Assembly: GCA_029582165.1 (NCBI GenBank) | Contig: CM055887.1 | Location: forward strand, 12,699,190 to 12,763,189 | Length of the DNA stretch: 64,000 nt | Direction: 5' to 3' | From: Portulaca oleracea | Taxonomy: Eukaryota > Streptophyta > Magnoliopsida > Caryophyllales > Portulacaceae | Translations under genes and position numbers: made by a program | Notes under the pieces: generated by a model | Seen by the model: only the letters and a program-made list of their open reading frames with translations | Databases searched by the model: none | Told to the model about the DNA's origin: nothing | Shown here: positions 45,851 through 64,000 of the stretch, one piece after another | Position numbering within the stretch: position 1 is the stretch's first letter | Layout: each line of letters starts with the position of its first letter

Positions 45851-45977
45851 ATTCTCACTCAGTGCGTGGGGGTGGAGAGAAAACCAGAAAGGAGGGACCG
45901 AGGAGCACTAGAAGCACCGCAGCAAACAATTCTTACTCGGATTCGTCTGCTGGAACTTTCTCGAAGGAAGAGAGAGT

Positions 45978-53725
<7,748 letters not shown>

Positions 53726-54486
53726 GGCTATGTCTGACTGGAATAGCAAATTGCAGCTAAAACTGTGTAAAATGTAAGTGAATCCGTTGCAGCTTCATGC
53801 TGCAGCTTCATATGTGTACGAAGGATAATTCTCTCACTATCAGTCACTAGTCCTAAGGACGAAAATGACCGTTTTTCTCGTGATGGATACTGGAGCCGAT
53901 CCTCTATTTTCTATTTGCAAGGTATGAGAAGAATCAGAAGATAACCAAAGAAAGCCCAATTGTGAAACAATGTATATATTTTTTTGATCACAAATGAAAG
54001 CGTATTATTCAAGAAAGTTAAACATGTCCTTATATTAGTTGCTGTACTTATGTACTCTTTTATCTAAAATTTTTGGGAGTGTCGATGTCTTGTGTTTTAA
54101 TTAACCATATCCATAGCGGGTTTGAGGCTATTTCTGAATTAAGAAAGTGGAGGAGAGAACAGAGAAAAAGGGCTAAGGCCCTTGTTAAACACTTAAACCA
54201 AAGTGTTGTTAATCTTCAAGACTTTCAGCCCCGAGTACCTCATGCTAAACAAAAACCTCGTATGCAAGTGCAAGTGGACCTTATTCGATTACGATCACGA
54301 GCATTTCTCATTCAATCCCGTACTCAACCTCGATCTTTATTAATGAAAAATAAATCATGCATCGCCTTCCCCTACTCGTGTCATCCTTGGCCTGGTGAGG
54401 GTCGTAAGTTACATAAGGGAAGGCTCCACAAATTATTCGTTTAATCTTCTTCTCTCTTTTTCTCTTTTTTTTCGATGGCATGTTTC
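53726..54486. other. PTOX 3' flank, then unclassified sequence
   Basis: 53726-54050 is probably 3' UTR and flank. A 123-residue frame at 54073-54444 is basic and has no domain I recognise, and flanking DNA looks repeat-derived. I do not call it a gene. Confidence 0.4.
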
Positions 54487-54780
54487 AAGATTGCATTACG
54501 GCCCGTGAGGGTTACTCTCCCAGCGTGGTTTTGCTCCATTCGTACAATTGTACTTAAGGGGCGAGGGGCCGCGACCACCCACGCCAACCATGTTGGTAAA
54601 CCAACTTTCCATTTTTTTGAATTTAAGAGTTTTAAGCCGGGTTTTTCGGGAATCTTAATGACCCTTCGAAAAGGGGTTACCCTCCCGACTTAGGTTCCTC
54701 CATTCGCAATGAAGTGCTTAAGGGGTGTGAGTGCCGCCCACTCACACCAACCTTTGTTGGTTTCGACTTTATTGTTTACT
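54487..54780. repeat. two diverged tandem copies of a roughly 160-bp unit
   Basis: Shared blocks in order: GGGTTACTCTCCC / GGGTTACCCTCCC, CTCCATTCG, CTTAAGGGG, GCCGCGACCACCC / GCCGCCCACTC, and CCAACCATGTTGGT / CCAACCTTTGTTGG. Each ends in a small hairpin. Origin unknown. Confidence 0.6.
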
Positions 54781-55832
54781 TATTTTTTTTTCCTTTTTTC
54801 TTTTTCACGAGTAGGATCATAAGTGAAATAAGATCATGATCTCAAAAAGGGTGTGAAAAAAGGTAAGAGATTCGTTTTTTTTTTCAATTATTGAAGAGAG
54901 TATAAACCATGCACATATCGACCACTTTAAGCAATCAACTAAACCTTTAAGCAACTAGCAACAAGATTATAAACATGAGCAAATTCTATGAAAGCGAAAC
55001 TCTTTTTGGATTTTTTCACTTGATTTTCTCCATTTTCTATTTCATTTTTCACCGCGTTTTCAAACTTTTCAAAAAAAATTCCAAAAGTCAATTTTAACAA
55101 AACAAGTCAAAAGCAAGACAAACAAAACAAAAACAAATCAATTGAAACAAGACAAAATAACCTAAACTACCCAAGCATGGATACTCCCCCAGATACTTAA
55201 GAGTTCATAGTGTCCCCATTGTGAGGATTGGAGTCTCAAAAGAAAAGGAAGAAAACAAGCGAATACATATATACAACCACAAAAAACACAAAGATGGTGG
55301 TGACTCGAGCCCAAACGGCTCCAACAATCAATATTCTCAACATAGACATACATAGGGCCCACCACTGAAGAGGAAAGTCAAGCATGCAAGAATAAACTAT
55401 ACAAGTAAATAAAATGAAATATTTACAAAGAAGATGGGTGGAACGAGGTTACCACATGGTCTTCAATAAAAATGAGAAATGCGATTAGGTGAACCTCGAC
55501 CACAACTGGAGCATCAGCCACTCCTTATTCTTCAAGACTCGGGCCATCAATCTCAGAGCAAGTCAAAGCCCGTAGTAGGTCATGCATCTTCGAATGCATT
55601 TCAGAGTGATGGATGTAAGAGAACACAGTAAAAGATGAATCAATATAAGTTAGTGTTCTAACCATCTTATCAAATGTCTTAGAAAAATCACTAAAATGAT
55701 GAAGTAAATATAGGATTATGATTTTTCTAGGCGAGTCCTCTAGGTAAACATAATAAGGGTCAAGGAGGGGATTGTATCCTCTAAGGGGACCTAGGGTCTC
55801 AAGGCACATGTTGTGGTCGTGTGAGAGAGTGG
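54781..55832. other. no gene seen, probably retroelement-derived
   Basis: AT-rich, with a minus-strand frame (55525-55956) ending MHDLLRALTCSEIDGPSLEE that I do not recognise. The hAT insertion at 55833 interrupts this frame. Confidence 0.35.
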
Positions 55833-56098
55833 TAGCACTGGCAAAAAAATCGGGTCCGGGTGAATTCAGGTCGGACAAATTCGGACAATGACAAAATTCG
55901 GACGATAAATTCATGTCCGAACCCGGTTTTATTTTGGGTCGAATCAGGTCGGACAATTCGAGCGAAGCTAAAATCAGGTTCGGACAATAGAAAAAACGAA
56001 ATTTTATGTCCGAATATTCGGTCTATTCGGTCAATATGTCCAGACCCGATTTTTTTCGTGTCGGACAATTCGGGTCTGACAAAATTTTGTCTGCGCTA
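55833..56098. mobile_element. hAT MITE
   Basis: 266 bp, starts TAGCACTGGCAAAAAAATCG, ends (inward) TAGCGCAGACAAAATTTTGT, perfect 8-bp duplication GAGAGTGG at 55825-55832 and 56099-56106. Body of TCGGACAATTCGGGTC repeats. Confidence 0.9.
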
Positions 56099-56699
56099 GA
56101 GAGTGGTAATCAATGAATGCAAGGGGATCACATTATCGGAAGAGGGGGTGCGTCATCTTCACACTCAAAGCTCATAGGAGGGTTCTTAACCTCCTCTCGA
56201 ATCTCATCAAAAGCGAGTCCCATGCCACAATCATCATCTAACTTATCCACATCATCAAATGTGTGCAAAGAAAAGTAGGATTATACCCCATGACACCACT
56301 CTCACCATCACATGAATTTGCATCATTATCAACAATCACAAACTCAGCAGGTGAGGAATCTACACATGAAGAAAAGGGCAGGATTGTTAATAATAAAGAT
56401 GCATCGCCTTAAACATCAAAGGTGAAGGTGCAACACTCGGGGTCATAATCCATTAAAAAATGAATCATAATCACACACATATGCGTCATGAGCAAGGTTG
56501 TTAGGATCAGGATTTTAGTTAGGATTGATGAGGGCTTCCAAGGATCGTAAAAGTCTACGTACAAAGCTAGATCTCTTCCATAATGATCACTCGGTCTTTT
56601 GTGGGATGGTTGTGTTATGTTAATTTTCTTACCAATAACTTCTGCTTTCATCTCTTTTCTTGCACCTATTTTAAAAGTGATAACTGCGTTTTATGATTA

Positions 56700-58800
56700 T
56701 ATTTTTGTGGGTTTTCGATAGTGAATAGGGATAATTTTTTGTGTGAACCTTGAATTTTATTCCAATTTCCCTACTACACCTGGTGTTGTTGTTTTTTATG
56801 TGAATTTGTAGGTTTTGAAGTCAAAACACCAACTTTCTCTCAACTTCTGGTAAGAGTGAAGACACCATAGGCCTCTACATGACAAATCCAGACCGTGGTA
56901 TAAAATTGGGATGGAAAGAAGCAAGAAACGACCGGGCAGTGCACACCATGGTCTGACCGTGGTGGATGCCCCGGTCCTGGCTGCCACATGATGGGTCGCG
57001 TGAAAAGAAAGAAGCAGCAGCAGTTTTAGTGGGCTACGAATGGATTCTATTCAATTAGCCTACATTGGCCCAGTCACAAAAGGGAGACAAATGGGCCATT
57101 AATTCACTTCATCCGTCCAACAATTCAGCGGGCCAATCAAGAAAGAGGAGACGTGGGGCAATTAATTGCTCTTGGGTCAACCCTTCATTCGTCCCACACA
57201 AAAGAAAGAAGAAAAAGGGGGAGCATGCAGGCGGCCCAATGGAGAAAGGAGAAGTGTAGGCTCAGTAAAAGAAATTCAAATCATTCATTCGGCCAATTAG
57301 AGAGAGGCGAAGTGGGGGTGAAATTGATATATTTGGTGCAACCGTTTTTCGCCCAGAAGGGGGATTCACATCATCATCATCCATCATTCTCCATCACCAT
57401 TTATCATTCATTCCTTCACCCATTCCAGCGGTCCAATCATGACAAAGAGAGGCAATTCATGCAATTGAATTCAGCAGCCCATTCCCCTCACTTGGCCCAA
57501 ACACAAGAGAGAGTGGTGGATGAATTTATTGCATTCTTTATTCGGCCCAATGGGAAAGGAGAAGAGTGAGGCCATTGTTTCTCATTCAGCTATTCATTCT
57601 GTCATGCCTTCATCACGGCCCAATCAAAGGAGCATGCAGGCGGTCCAATAAAATAAGGAAAGAAGAGAAATTGAGGCAGCGTGCATCACGGGGATCCCGT
57701 GGCAATGGCCACAGTCCGTGGCGTCTGGCTGCTGGCCGTACATCGCAAGGAAGTGACGATTTTTATTTATCACTCCATTCAATCGTTCACCATAGATCGT
57801 CTATCATCCATCTTATCCATCATTGATTCTATCCTACCATCTATCCTTTGAAGGGAGAGAAAAAGGGGAAGAGAGAAAAAAAAACCCTAATAAATCCCTC
57901 CACTCATCAAACCTCCATGGAGATTCAAGGTCGAGATTGATTCGAAGAGAAGTGAAGTTCAAGATTCGGGAAGAAATCATCAATGCTCGCGAGGAAGACT
58001 CCACCCCAGGATCGAAAGGCTCGACGGTCGTATTCCTTGTAGTTTGTATCTCTTTTCGATTTCTTTCTTTGTTTTGAGAATTAATCATGATGTTTGGAAC
58101 TTGTGTCGCACTTTTCTTGAACATGAGTGAGTAATTTCCTTTAAATTCTAGAGTTTTACAACCCGAAACAATGTAGTTTGATTTAATATTATTAGTTTGT
58201 GCATGAATTCCTGATTAGAATCAATAGAAGGTTGTGTTTTCCATGTTTATGAGTATTCTTAAGGCCTTGAATATTTGTAAGTTTGAGATTAACCTAAAAA
58301 GTATTGAAAGGTGAATTAGGGTAATCTGACTACCAACCTGTCTACCTAGGTTTGTGAAAGTTGAGAAAGGAGTAGTGAACTAGGGAATCATTGGATAACC
58401 TGACTTTTTGAGACCTTCAATTCCGTTTAACCTAAAAGGCAGATGAAAGTTGTTGATTAGGTTGTTTAGAATAATTCTATTTAGCATCGAAAGGGCGATA
58501 GAATTCAGAGGTTATCGATTCTTGATTCATTCTTGAATGTAGGCTAGGTTTTAGTAATCGAACTCGTTGTTAGGTTAGCATCTCCCTAGAAGTCTTTCTC
58601 TCTTGATAGATTCTGTGATTGATTTTTCCTGCTTTATTAGTTGATTAGTTGTTAAACCTTTTCCAAAACAAAACCTGATTAGCTTAGCAATCGCGATAGA
58701 GATTAGTTTCTCTGAGCTGCTAATTAAGTCCCTGCGGGATCGACCTTAACGTGCTACTACGTACACCGTGCGCTTGTGGCCCTGTCAAAAAGACGTCAAG
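56700..58800 (+). mobile_element. LTR/leader-like segment of a Ty3/gypsy (Tat/Athila-like) element
   Basis: The end at 58730-58790 reads CCCTGCGGGATCGACC followed by ACACCGTGCGCTTG, a block I know from the 3' part of large plant gypsy LTRs and leaders. Before it are TGAACATGAGTGAGTAATTT and GTTAGGTTAGCATCTCCCTAG type sequences, also typical. No primer site, partner LTR or pol was found, so it is a fragment or diverged solo LTR. Confidence 0.45.
57060..57660 (+). repeat. degenerate tandem array with GGCCCAAT core
   Basis: Six to seven units of about 70-100 bp repeat the pattern CATTCATTCGGCCCAAT, a purine run such as GGAGAAAGGAGAAG, then GTGNGGC. Examples lie at about 57065, 57130, 57230, 57290, 57425, 57545 and 57615. 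They lie in the promoter-like half of the LTR-like segment. Confidence 0.65.
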
Positions 58801-59340
58801 TTATTGTGTTTGATACATTATGATGTTCAAACAGTAGATAAATTTTTTTTATATATATATTGATGTTAAGCATCCAGTAACATGGTCACACTCGAAATAA
58901 CTGTGTATATTTTATCTTTAAAATACAAATTCTGAAAATCAATGTTTGGCTGAAATATTTCAAACCAAAGGGAGGAGAGGTCATCATAGAAGTCGAGCCG
59001 CGCAGCTTGTAGAAGAAGGCATATTGCTTCAAGAACAATGCCAAGATGCACAGCTTGTAGAAGTCGAGTTGCACACCTAGGGTTCCAAAAAAAAACATTC
59101 CGCCGATGAAGAGAACCTAGAGTTTCTATCAACTGGCGACGTGGCACCCAAAAGGAGAAAGAAAATAGTTACAAGAAGTACTCAAACTGTGCAATCTAAT
59201 TCATCTAGCCACAATAAACAAGGTATGACTTTTACACATCTAGCAGTTGTCATTCAACATTTCCACTCGATATGTTTAACAATAGTGTTTTTAATTTAAT
59301 TTGTCTATATATGAGGTGCTTGAGTTGTGTAGTTTTGTAC
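58801..59340. other. no gene seen
   Basis: Mixed sequence with an internal direct repeat of AGCTTGTAGAAG (near 59005 and 59050). Short minus-strand frames have no recognisable domain. It may be part of the Helitron remnant that follows. Confidence 0.4.
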
Positions 59341-59350
59341 TGCTTATGAG

Positions 59351-60150
59351 ATGACATTAAATGAGTGCAATCCATGTGAATATTGTGGTGCTAAACTCTT
59401 TCAGTACGAACCGAGGACATTTTGTTGTAGGAAGGGAGCTGTGAAGATAGCAAACAATCCTATGAATGCTGAAATTATCCGCTTGTTGACTGTGAATTCT
59501 GACGATGCAATTCACTTTCACAAGTTTATAAGGCTTTATAACAATGTCTTTGAATTCAGTTCGCTTGGGGGCAACCATGAGGGCAAATGTCAAATGGGTA
59601 TTTATGTTTTCAAACTCCAAGGGCAGCTATACCATTATGTTCTAGACCTGAAGCTAAAAAGATGGTCAGCCTCCAAAATATCTGCAGCTATACTTCTACG
59701 ATGCCCAAAATGAAATGTACAATCGAACAATTATAGTTCATGAATTAAGGCTTGATATTGTTGCTAAGCTGATCGATGTTGTCAAAGAGAACCCGTATAC
59801 ATAGTTTTTTAAATCGCTTCAGACATTTGTTATAGAAGACAACACACATATTGTTATAAACCAGAATTCAGTGCCTAACCAGAGGACTTACAATGCTCCA
59901 ACATCCAATGAAGTTGCTGGGATATGGGTAGAGAGAGGACGAACACAGGACTTGGAGGGTCGCACATACTTATCGACGGAAAATCGAACCATAGCCATCA
60001 GACCAAACACAATTATGGTTGTTATGATCCCCTCCAATATCCATTGATTTTTCCATTGGGAGATTGTAGATGGCATCCAGGCTTAAACAGAGTTGCTCAA
60101 AATATTAGAGTCGTTGATCAACTTACGAATAATCGAATACTAAAGGGGTT
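59351..60150 (+). pseudogene. Helitron Rep/helicase protein, N-terminal fragment
   Basis: Reads CEYCGAKLFQYEPRTFCCRK, then KFIRLYNNVFEFSSLGGNHE and LQGQLYHYVLDL. After a frameshift near 59665 it continues PPKYLQLYFYDAQNEMYNRT, IIVHELRLDIVAKLIDVV, a stop near 59802, then VPNQRTYNAPTSNEVAGIW. After another shift comes YDPLQYPLIFPLGDCRWHPG. This is the conserved region preceding the Rep domain in plant Helitrons. The HUH nuclease and helicase parts are absent. It cannot move by itself. Confidence 0.88.
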
Positions 60151-60590
60151 GTAGATCGTGACATTAATATTCTATCAAATAAGCTTTCAGGTGAATGATC
60201 TATGTTTTGAGTTTTAGATTTTGGTGTTCATGCCATCAAATATATTCTGGTAAATGATCAAGTATCATGTTGTGATTTATTGTTGAATGTGGAATTCTTA
60301 GACAGTGTTGAGTGGAGCTGTAGCTTTTCATAACCTTAATCTGAAATCTTGTTGATTAAGTTGTAACATTGTATAACTAACTTTCCGAAAGGAGAAGTTA
60401 AAAGGGATAATTAATCCTCACAATGAACTATTATCTTTGATGTTAACTTGCATTTATAAAGACCATTATCAATCATCATGAGGACAATCTTAGTATATGG
60501 TACGTTGATTGAATTGAATTGGATCATCTATAGAGAAGCTAAAGGTGATGACTTTTGGATTGTTCTTGTTGTGTGTGGAGACAAAATAAC
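60151..60590. other. no gene seen
   Basis: AT-rich sequence after the Helitron fragment. No CTRR-type end or hairpin was found with confidence. Confidence 0.35.
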
Positions 60591-60960
60591 GAGACGAGGA
60601 GGAAGGCGAGAAGCTACCCGCGTCAGATGAGATGTCAGGCGCGCCTCAAACATAGAAGGGAAGAAGTGAGATGCAACCTGCGTCTCCGGGACACCACTCG
60701 CGCCTGAGAAAGTACAACGAGTGGAGGTGCCACCCGCGTCTCTCTCTCCCAGTGGACCCCGAGACTCGCGTGGTCCTGGACGCTACCTGCGTCCAAGTCA
60801 GAAGCAATCTTTCGCAAGATGCCAGTCGCGCCAGAGTTGGAGCTGTTAGTGTCGTTTGGACCTTGCTCGCGTCTTTGAGGCCAACTCTCTTGTGCGGCGG
60901 AATTATTTAAATTATTATTGTTGTAACCTAAGGTGTCGTCGAGTATATATAATTGGTTCC
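60591..60960. repeat. GC-rich segment with spaced CGCG motifs
   Basis: The motifs ACCCGCGTC, ACCTGCGTC, ACTCGCGCC, AGTCGCGCC and GCTCGCGTC recur about every 30-40 bp in a strongly GC-rich island within AT-rich DNA. A similar style occurs at 41200-41410. A TATATATAA lies downstream at about 60943. It may be the promoter part of an LTR. Confidence 0.5.
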
Positions 60961-62640
60961 AGTTTCTTCTTATTGTTCATCCTTATATCAAGCCTGGGAC
61001 TGGATTCTGATTTTAGGATCTAGTTTCAAATGGATCCGAGACTGGATATATCCTAAAATCAGGATCCATTACTAAATGGATCCGAGACCAGATCCTTAAA
61101 TTTTAGGCGGGTACTCGGTTTCGCTCACCCCTATGAAATATAGTAAGGATACGTTAAAATTTGTGAAGGACACATACAAATCATGAAAAGATACATTGCA
61201 TTATTGAAAGATAAATTATTTTGTTGAAACAATAGATTCAAATATAGTAAAGTTACCAGCCGTGTGACTTCCAAATCCGACAATCTTCCTTGCTCTATAC
61301 ACTCGCGCTTCTATATCATAATTTACGAGGAGCAGAATGTTATGAAAGTTAGAGAGAGAAATTAGACAAGAAATGAGGATTAATTGCCATATAGAGAGAC
61401 ATTTAGTAATTAGGGTTTCGGTAAAAAGAAAAATGACCTCAATTTATGACATAAAACGTCATTTTGTAAAACGGTGTCATTTTATGTTGCACCGACTAAA
61501 AACGACGTGGCTCACTTGGATAATTATGGTTTTGCAATATGGGCTTCGTGTTTAGCTCATTAGTTTTCGCGGGCGGGCCGCAAGTGGACTCTGTGTTCTG
61601 CTCAATAATTTTCGCTAGTGGGCCATGTTATTTTCGGCTCGTTTGCTTTGGATAAGCCAGGTGTAGACTGTTTGTTTTTGGTTGGGATCATGATACTATA
61701 TCATCCGACGTCCTTTAATCTAATTTATAGACAAAACCATGATGATGAAATCCATTGCAAATTCGCAACGAAAGGTGAAACTCAAACTCCTTGAACTTTC
61801 ATTAATGACACTCCAGGACTGGATCGAATTAGGCCGGACTGGACTAAACAAAGGGATTGCCCTGGACCAAACTTTTTTCGCTCCTGGACTGGACCGATCG
61901 AAAAAAGTTCGGTCCAGGACTGGACCGAATTATGGGGATGATTTGTGATTAAAGCTTGGGCCTAAAGTTTGACTGAATAGTTGAACCTAAGGCAAAAATA
62001 TGAATATATATGATTCGCAATTACAGTAATTGTAGACGAATATAGAAGGAAACAATTAAAAAAATTGCAAGAAACATGAACCAGTGAAGCGGTTAACTGT
62101 GCGTGGTGGACCATTGGACAATGGGCGACTGGGCGTGGACTGAGTGGTGGCCGACTGCGGAGGAGAAAACAACAAATCTAGGGATTGGGAAATGGGGAGC
62201 GTCAGTGAAGCAGTTGAATGTGGAGGGAGGGCGGTGGCACTGACGACCTTGGAGGCACTGACGGTGGCGCCCAATGACGGTGAATGGTGGAGGGCGGAGG
62301 GAGGGCGGAGGGTGAAGTGGAGACCAGGAAGCGACCAGGGGCTGGCAAGGGTCGAGGGTTTGAGATTGAGAAACTCAGAAATATTAGTGAGTAGTTATAA
62401 AAATTTGAAACCGCTAGAAAAATAGTTGGTATGTAGTAATTTTATTCGGTCCTCGATCTTCTAATCGGTACAAGGACTGGACCGAAGACTGAAACTCAAT
62501 ATTCCTTCGACCGAACTATCTTCGATCCTTGCGATACAGTCCGATCCAATCTTCTATTCGGTCCGAACTGAATCACGAACAATCCTAACTCTTGTAGCGT
62601 AGACTTGTGATGAGCTCTTACCAGTTCATACCATATATGA
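60961..62640. other. repeat-derived sequence, no gene seen
   Basis: 60985-61130 contains GGATCCGAGACTGGAT repeats and ends, inward, TTCATAGGGGTGAGCGAAAC, like a hAT end. 61810-61935 and 62440-62595 carry GGACTGGACCGA repeats in both orientations, ending (inward) TTAGGATTGTTCGTGATTC, again hAT-like. Borders and target duplications were not resolved. Confidence 0.4.
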
Positions 62641-62714
62641 CATCCTTTCACGAGTAGATTATATTTACCCTACCTGACATTTGTGGTAATAATTTTTACA
62701 CACATGACATTTGT

Positions 62715-63210
62715 GATCTAGTTTTTATCTTACTTGACATTAAGTGTTAACATATTTAAACCTCCTAAGATATTTTATATTTGATTTTTGTTGGATTTTT
62801 CGGCGAACATTAAAAAATAAATATAAATTGAGTTTTTTTACCCTTGATATTAATTCATGTGACTTTCAATTAAACATGATTAGCGCTTTTACCTTTTATA
62901 TTAATTCTTATGGCATTTAAATCCCAACCTTTTCTCTAATTTTTTTCTTTGAAAACCCAATCCCTCCCCATTCTGAAAATTAAATGAAAACTCAATTATA
63001 AAATATCTTATAAAATATCAAGGGTAAAAAATCAATTATCATGAAAGAAATATCTTATAATGAAAATGAAAAATGAAAAAGAATTAATATTAAGGGAAAA
63101 ATGTCAATTCATATTTATTTTTTCAATGTTCGCCAGAAAATCTAACAAAAATCAAATATAAAATATCTCCTTTAAATATATAAACACTTAATGTCAGATA
63201 AGATAAAAAT
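62715..63210. mobile_element. MITE or foldback element with arms of about 120 bp
   Basis: Left arm (TTATCTTACTTGACATTAAG ... GGCGAACATTAAAAAATAAA, about 62725-62825) is complementary to the right arm (about 63105-63210, TTTATTTTTTCAATGTTCGCC ... CTTAATGTCAGATAAGATAA). The AT-rich centre has further complementarity. Confidence 0.7.
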
Positions 63211-63224
63211 TTATGGGCATTGCT

Positions 63225-63314
63225 TAATGTCGCCTCCCTTTTTACTAATGTCGCCCCCAAATGACTATTTTACCCCTATCCTTTTTCACTCCTCTCCTCT
63301 CTAATTTCTCTCTC

Positions 63315-63354
<40 letters not shown>

Positions 63355-63965
63355 TATATTTACAAAAAATTTTTTTTTTAAAAAATTCGAAAATACGGTT
63401 GCCGCACGAAACATGCCACGGCACTGCGGCGGTGCCGCACTTAGGTCGCGGCAACACCACGACCATGCCAAGATCTAAGTGCGGCATCGACCGCGGTTCC
63501 GCCGCACGTTTCGTGCGGTAACCGTATTTTCGGATTTTTTTAAAAAAATTGTAAATATTATTATTATTATTATTATTATTATCATTATTAATATTAAATT
63601 ACAATGTTATTATTAATAAATTAACGGTTTTTGAAATTCAACCTAAATTTAATAATAACATTGCAATTTAGGTTGAATTTCAAAAACCGTTAATTTATTA
63701 ATAATAACATTGCAATTTAATATTAATAATGATAATAATAATAATAAGAATAATAATATTAACAATAATAATAATAATAATATTAATAAAAAATTAATAA
63801 TAATAATAATAATATTTACAATTTATTTTTTTAAAAAAATGTAATTATTATTATTATTAATTTTTTTATTAATATTATTATTATTATTATTATATAAGAG
63901 AGAAGTTAGAGAGTTGAACAAAGCGATATTAAATTATTATGAAAAAGTACGACATTAGTAAAAAA
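63225..63965. mobile_element. nested foldback element with two internal hairpins
   Basis: The outer ends share TTTTTACTAATGTCG and a CTCTCTAATTTCTCTCT-like block in opposite orientation. Inside are (AAT)n, a GC-rich hairpin (arms near 63388-63410 and 63505-63533, AATACGGTTGCCGCACGAAA against its complement), (ATT)n, and a second palindrome (arms 63590-63655 and 63660-63725, ATTAACGGTTTTTGAAATTC). These are followed by (AAT)n and (ATT)n. No coding sequence. Confidence 0.75.
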
Positions 63966-64000
63966 TGACAAAAGAAACCTAAAACTATTTCACAGGGGTG

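Noticed and set aside
54073..54444. 123-residue basic frame downstream of PTOX
   Set aside because: No domain is recognisable, there is no promoter or intron logic, and it is next to repeat sequence.

Overview
The window is nuclear DNA from a flowering plant, most likely a eudicot. It contains intron-bearing plant genes, nuclear tRNA-Gly genes, MIR399 microRNA hairpins and a dense layer of nested plant transposons. No species marker could be read with confidence.

Layout. 1-3923: the 5' part of a degraded minus-strand Ty1/copia element that runs off the left edge. 5.1-24.5 kb: a complex MIR399 locus. An inverted duplication with arms of about 1.1-1.3 kb, each carrying a tRNA-Gly(GCC), surrounds the first microRNA pair. 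The pair is a minus-strand hairpin and a plus-strand hairpin arranged head to head, and it has been duplicated in tandem into nine hairpins or remnants. Five still carry an intact or one-base-variant miR399 arm. The minus-strand copies share a promoter layout: a TATA box, then about 47 bp further upstream a palindromic PHR1-type (P1BS, GNATATNC) site. A non-autonomous LTR element (21975-24475), itself carrying a hAT insertion, has landed between these two sites of the last copy.

25122-30648: a complete minus-strand Ty1/copia element with equal 488-bp LTRs, a perfect 5-bp target duplication and one frameshift plus one stop in its polyprotein. It has no recognisable tRNA primer site. Instead, the start of its leader is complementary over 14 nt to its own LTR. 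32.1-36.06 kb: a nuclear gene for mitochondrial ribosomal protein S10 (minus strand, no obvious added presequence). Its long 5'-UTR intron holds a transposon-like unit carrying exons of the cytosolic ribosomal protein S11 gene. 36.3-44.4 kb: two decayed LINEs broken up by MITEs, a hAT element and LTR-like sequence.

45978-53725: the plastid terminal oxidase gene (PTOX/IMMUTANS) in nine exons, whose splice phases close into a 368-residue protein with all six di-iron ligands. Its introns hold several MITEs and a very long GA repeat. 53.7-64 kb: mostly repeats, namely a hAT MITE, an LTR/leader-like segment of Ty3/gypsy type with internal tandem repeats, a Helitron Rep fragment, GC-rich LTR-like sequence, and a large nested foldback structure at the right end.

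The functional content visible is one phosphate-starvation microRNA locus, two tRNA-Gly genes, one mitochondrial ribosomal protein gene and one plastid oxidase gene. Most of the rest is transposon-derived.
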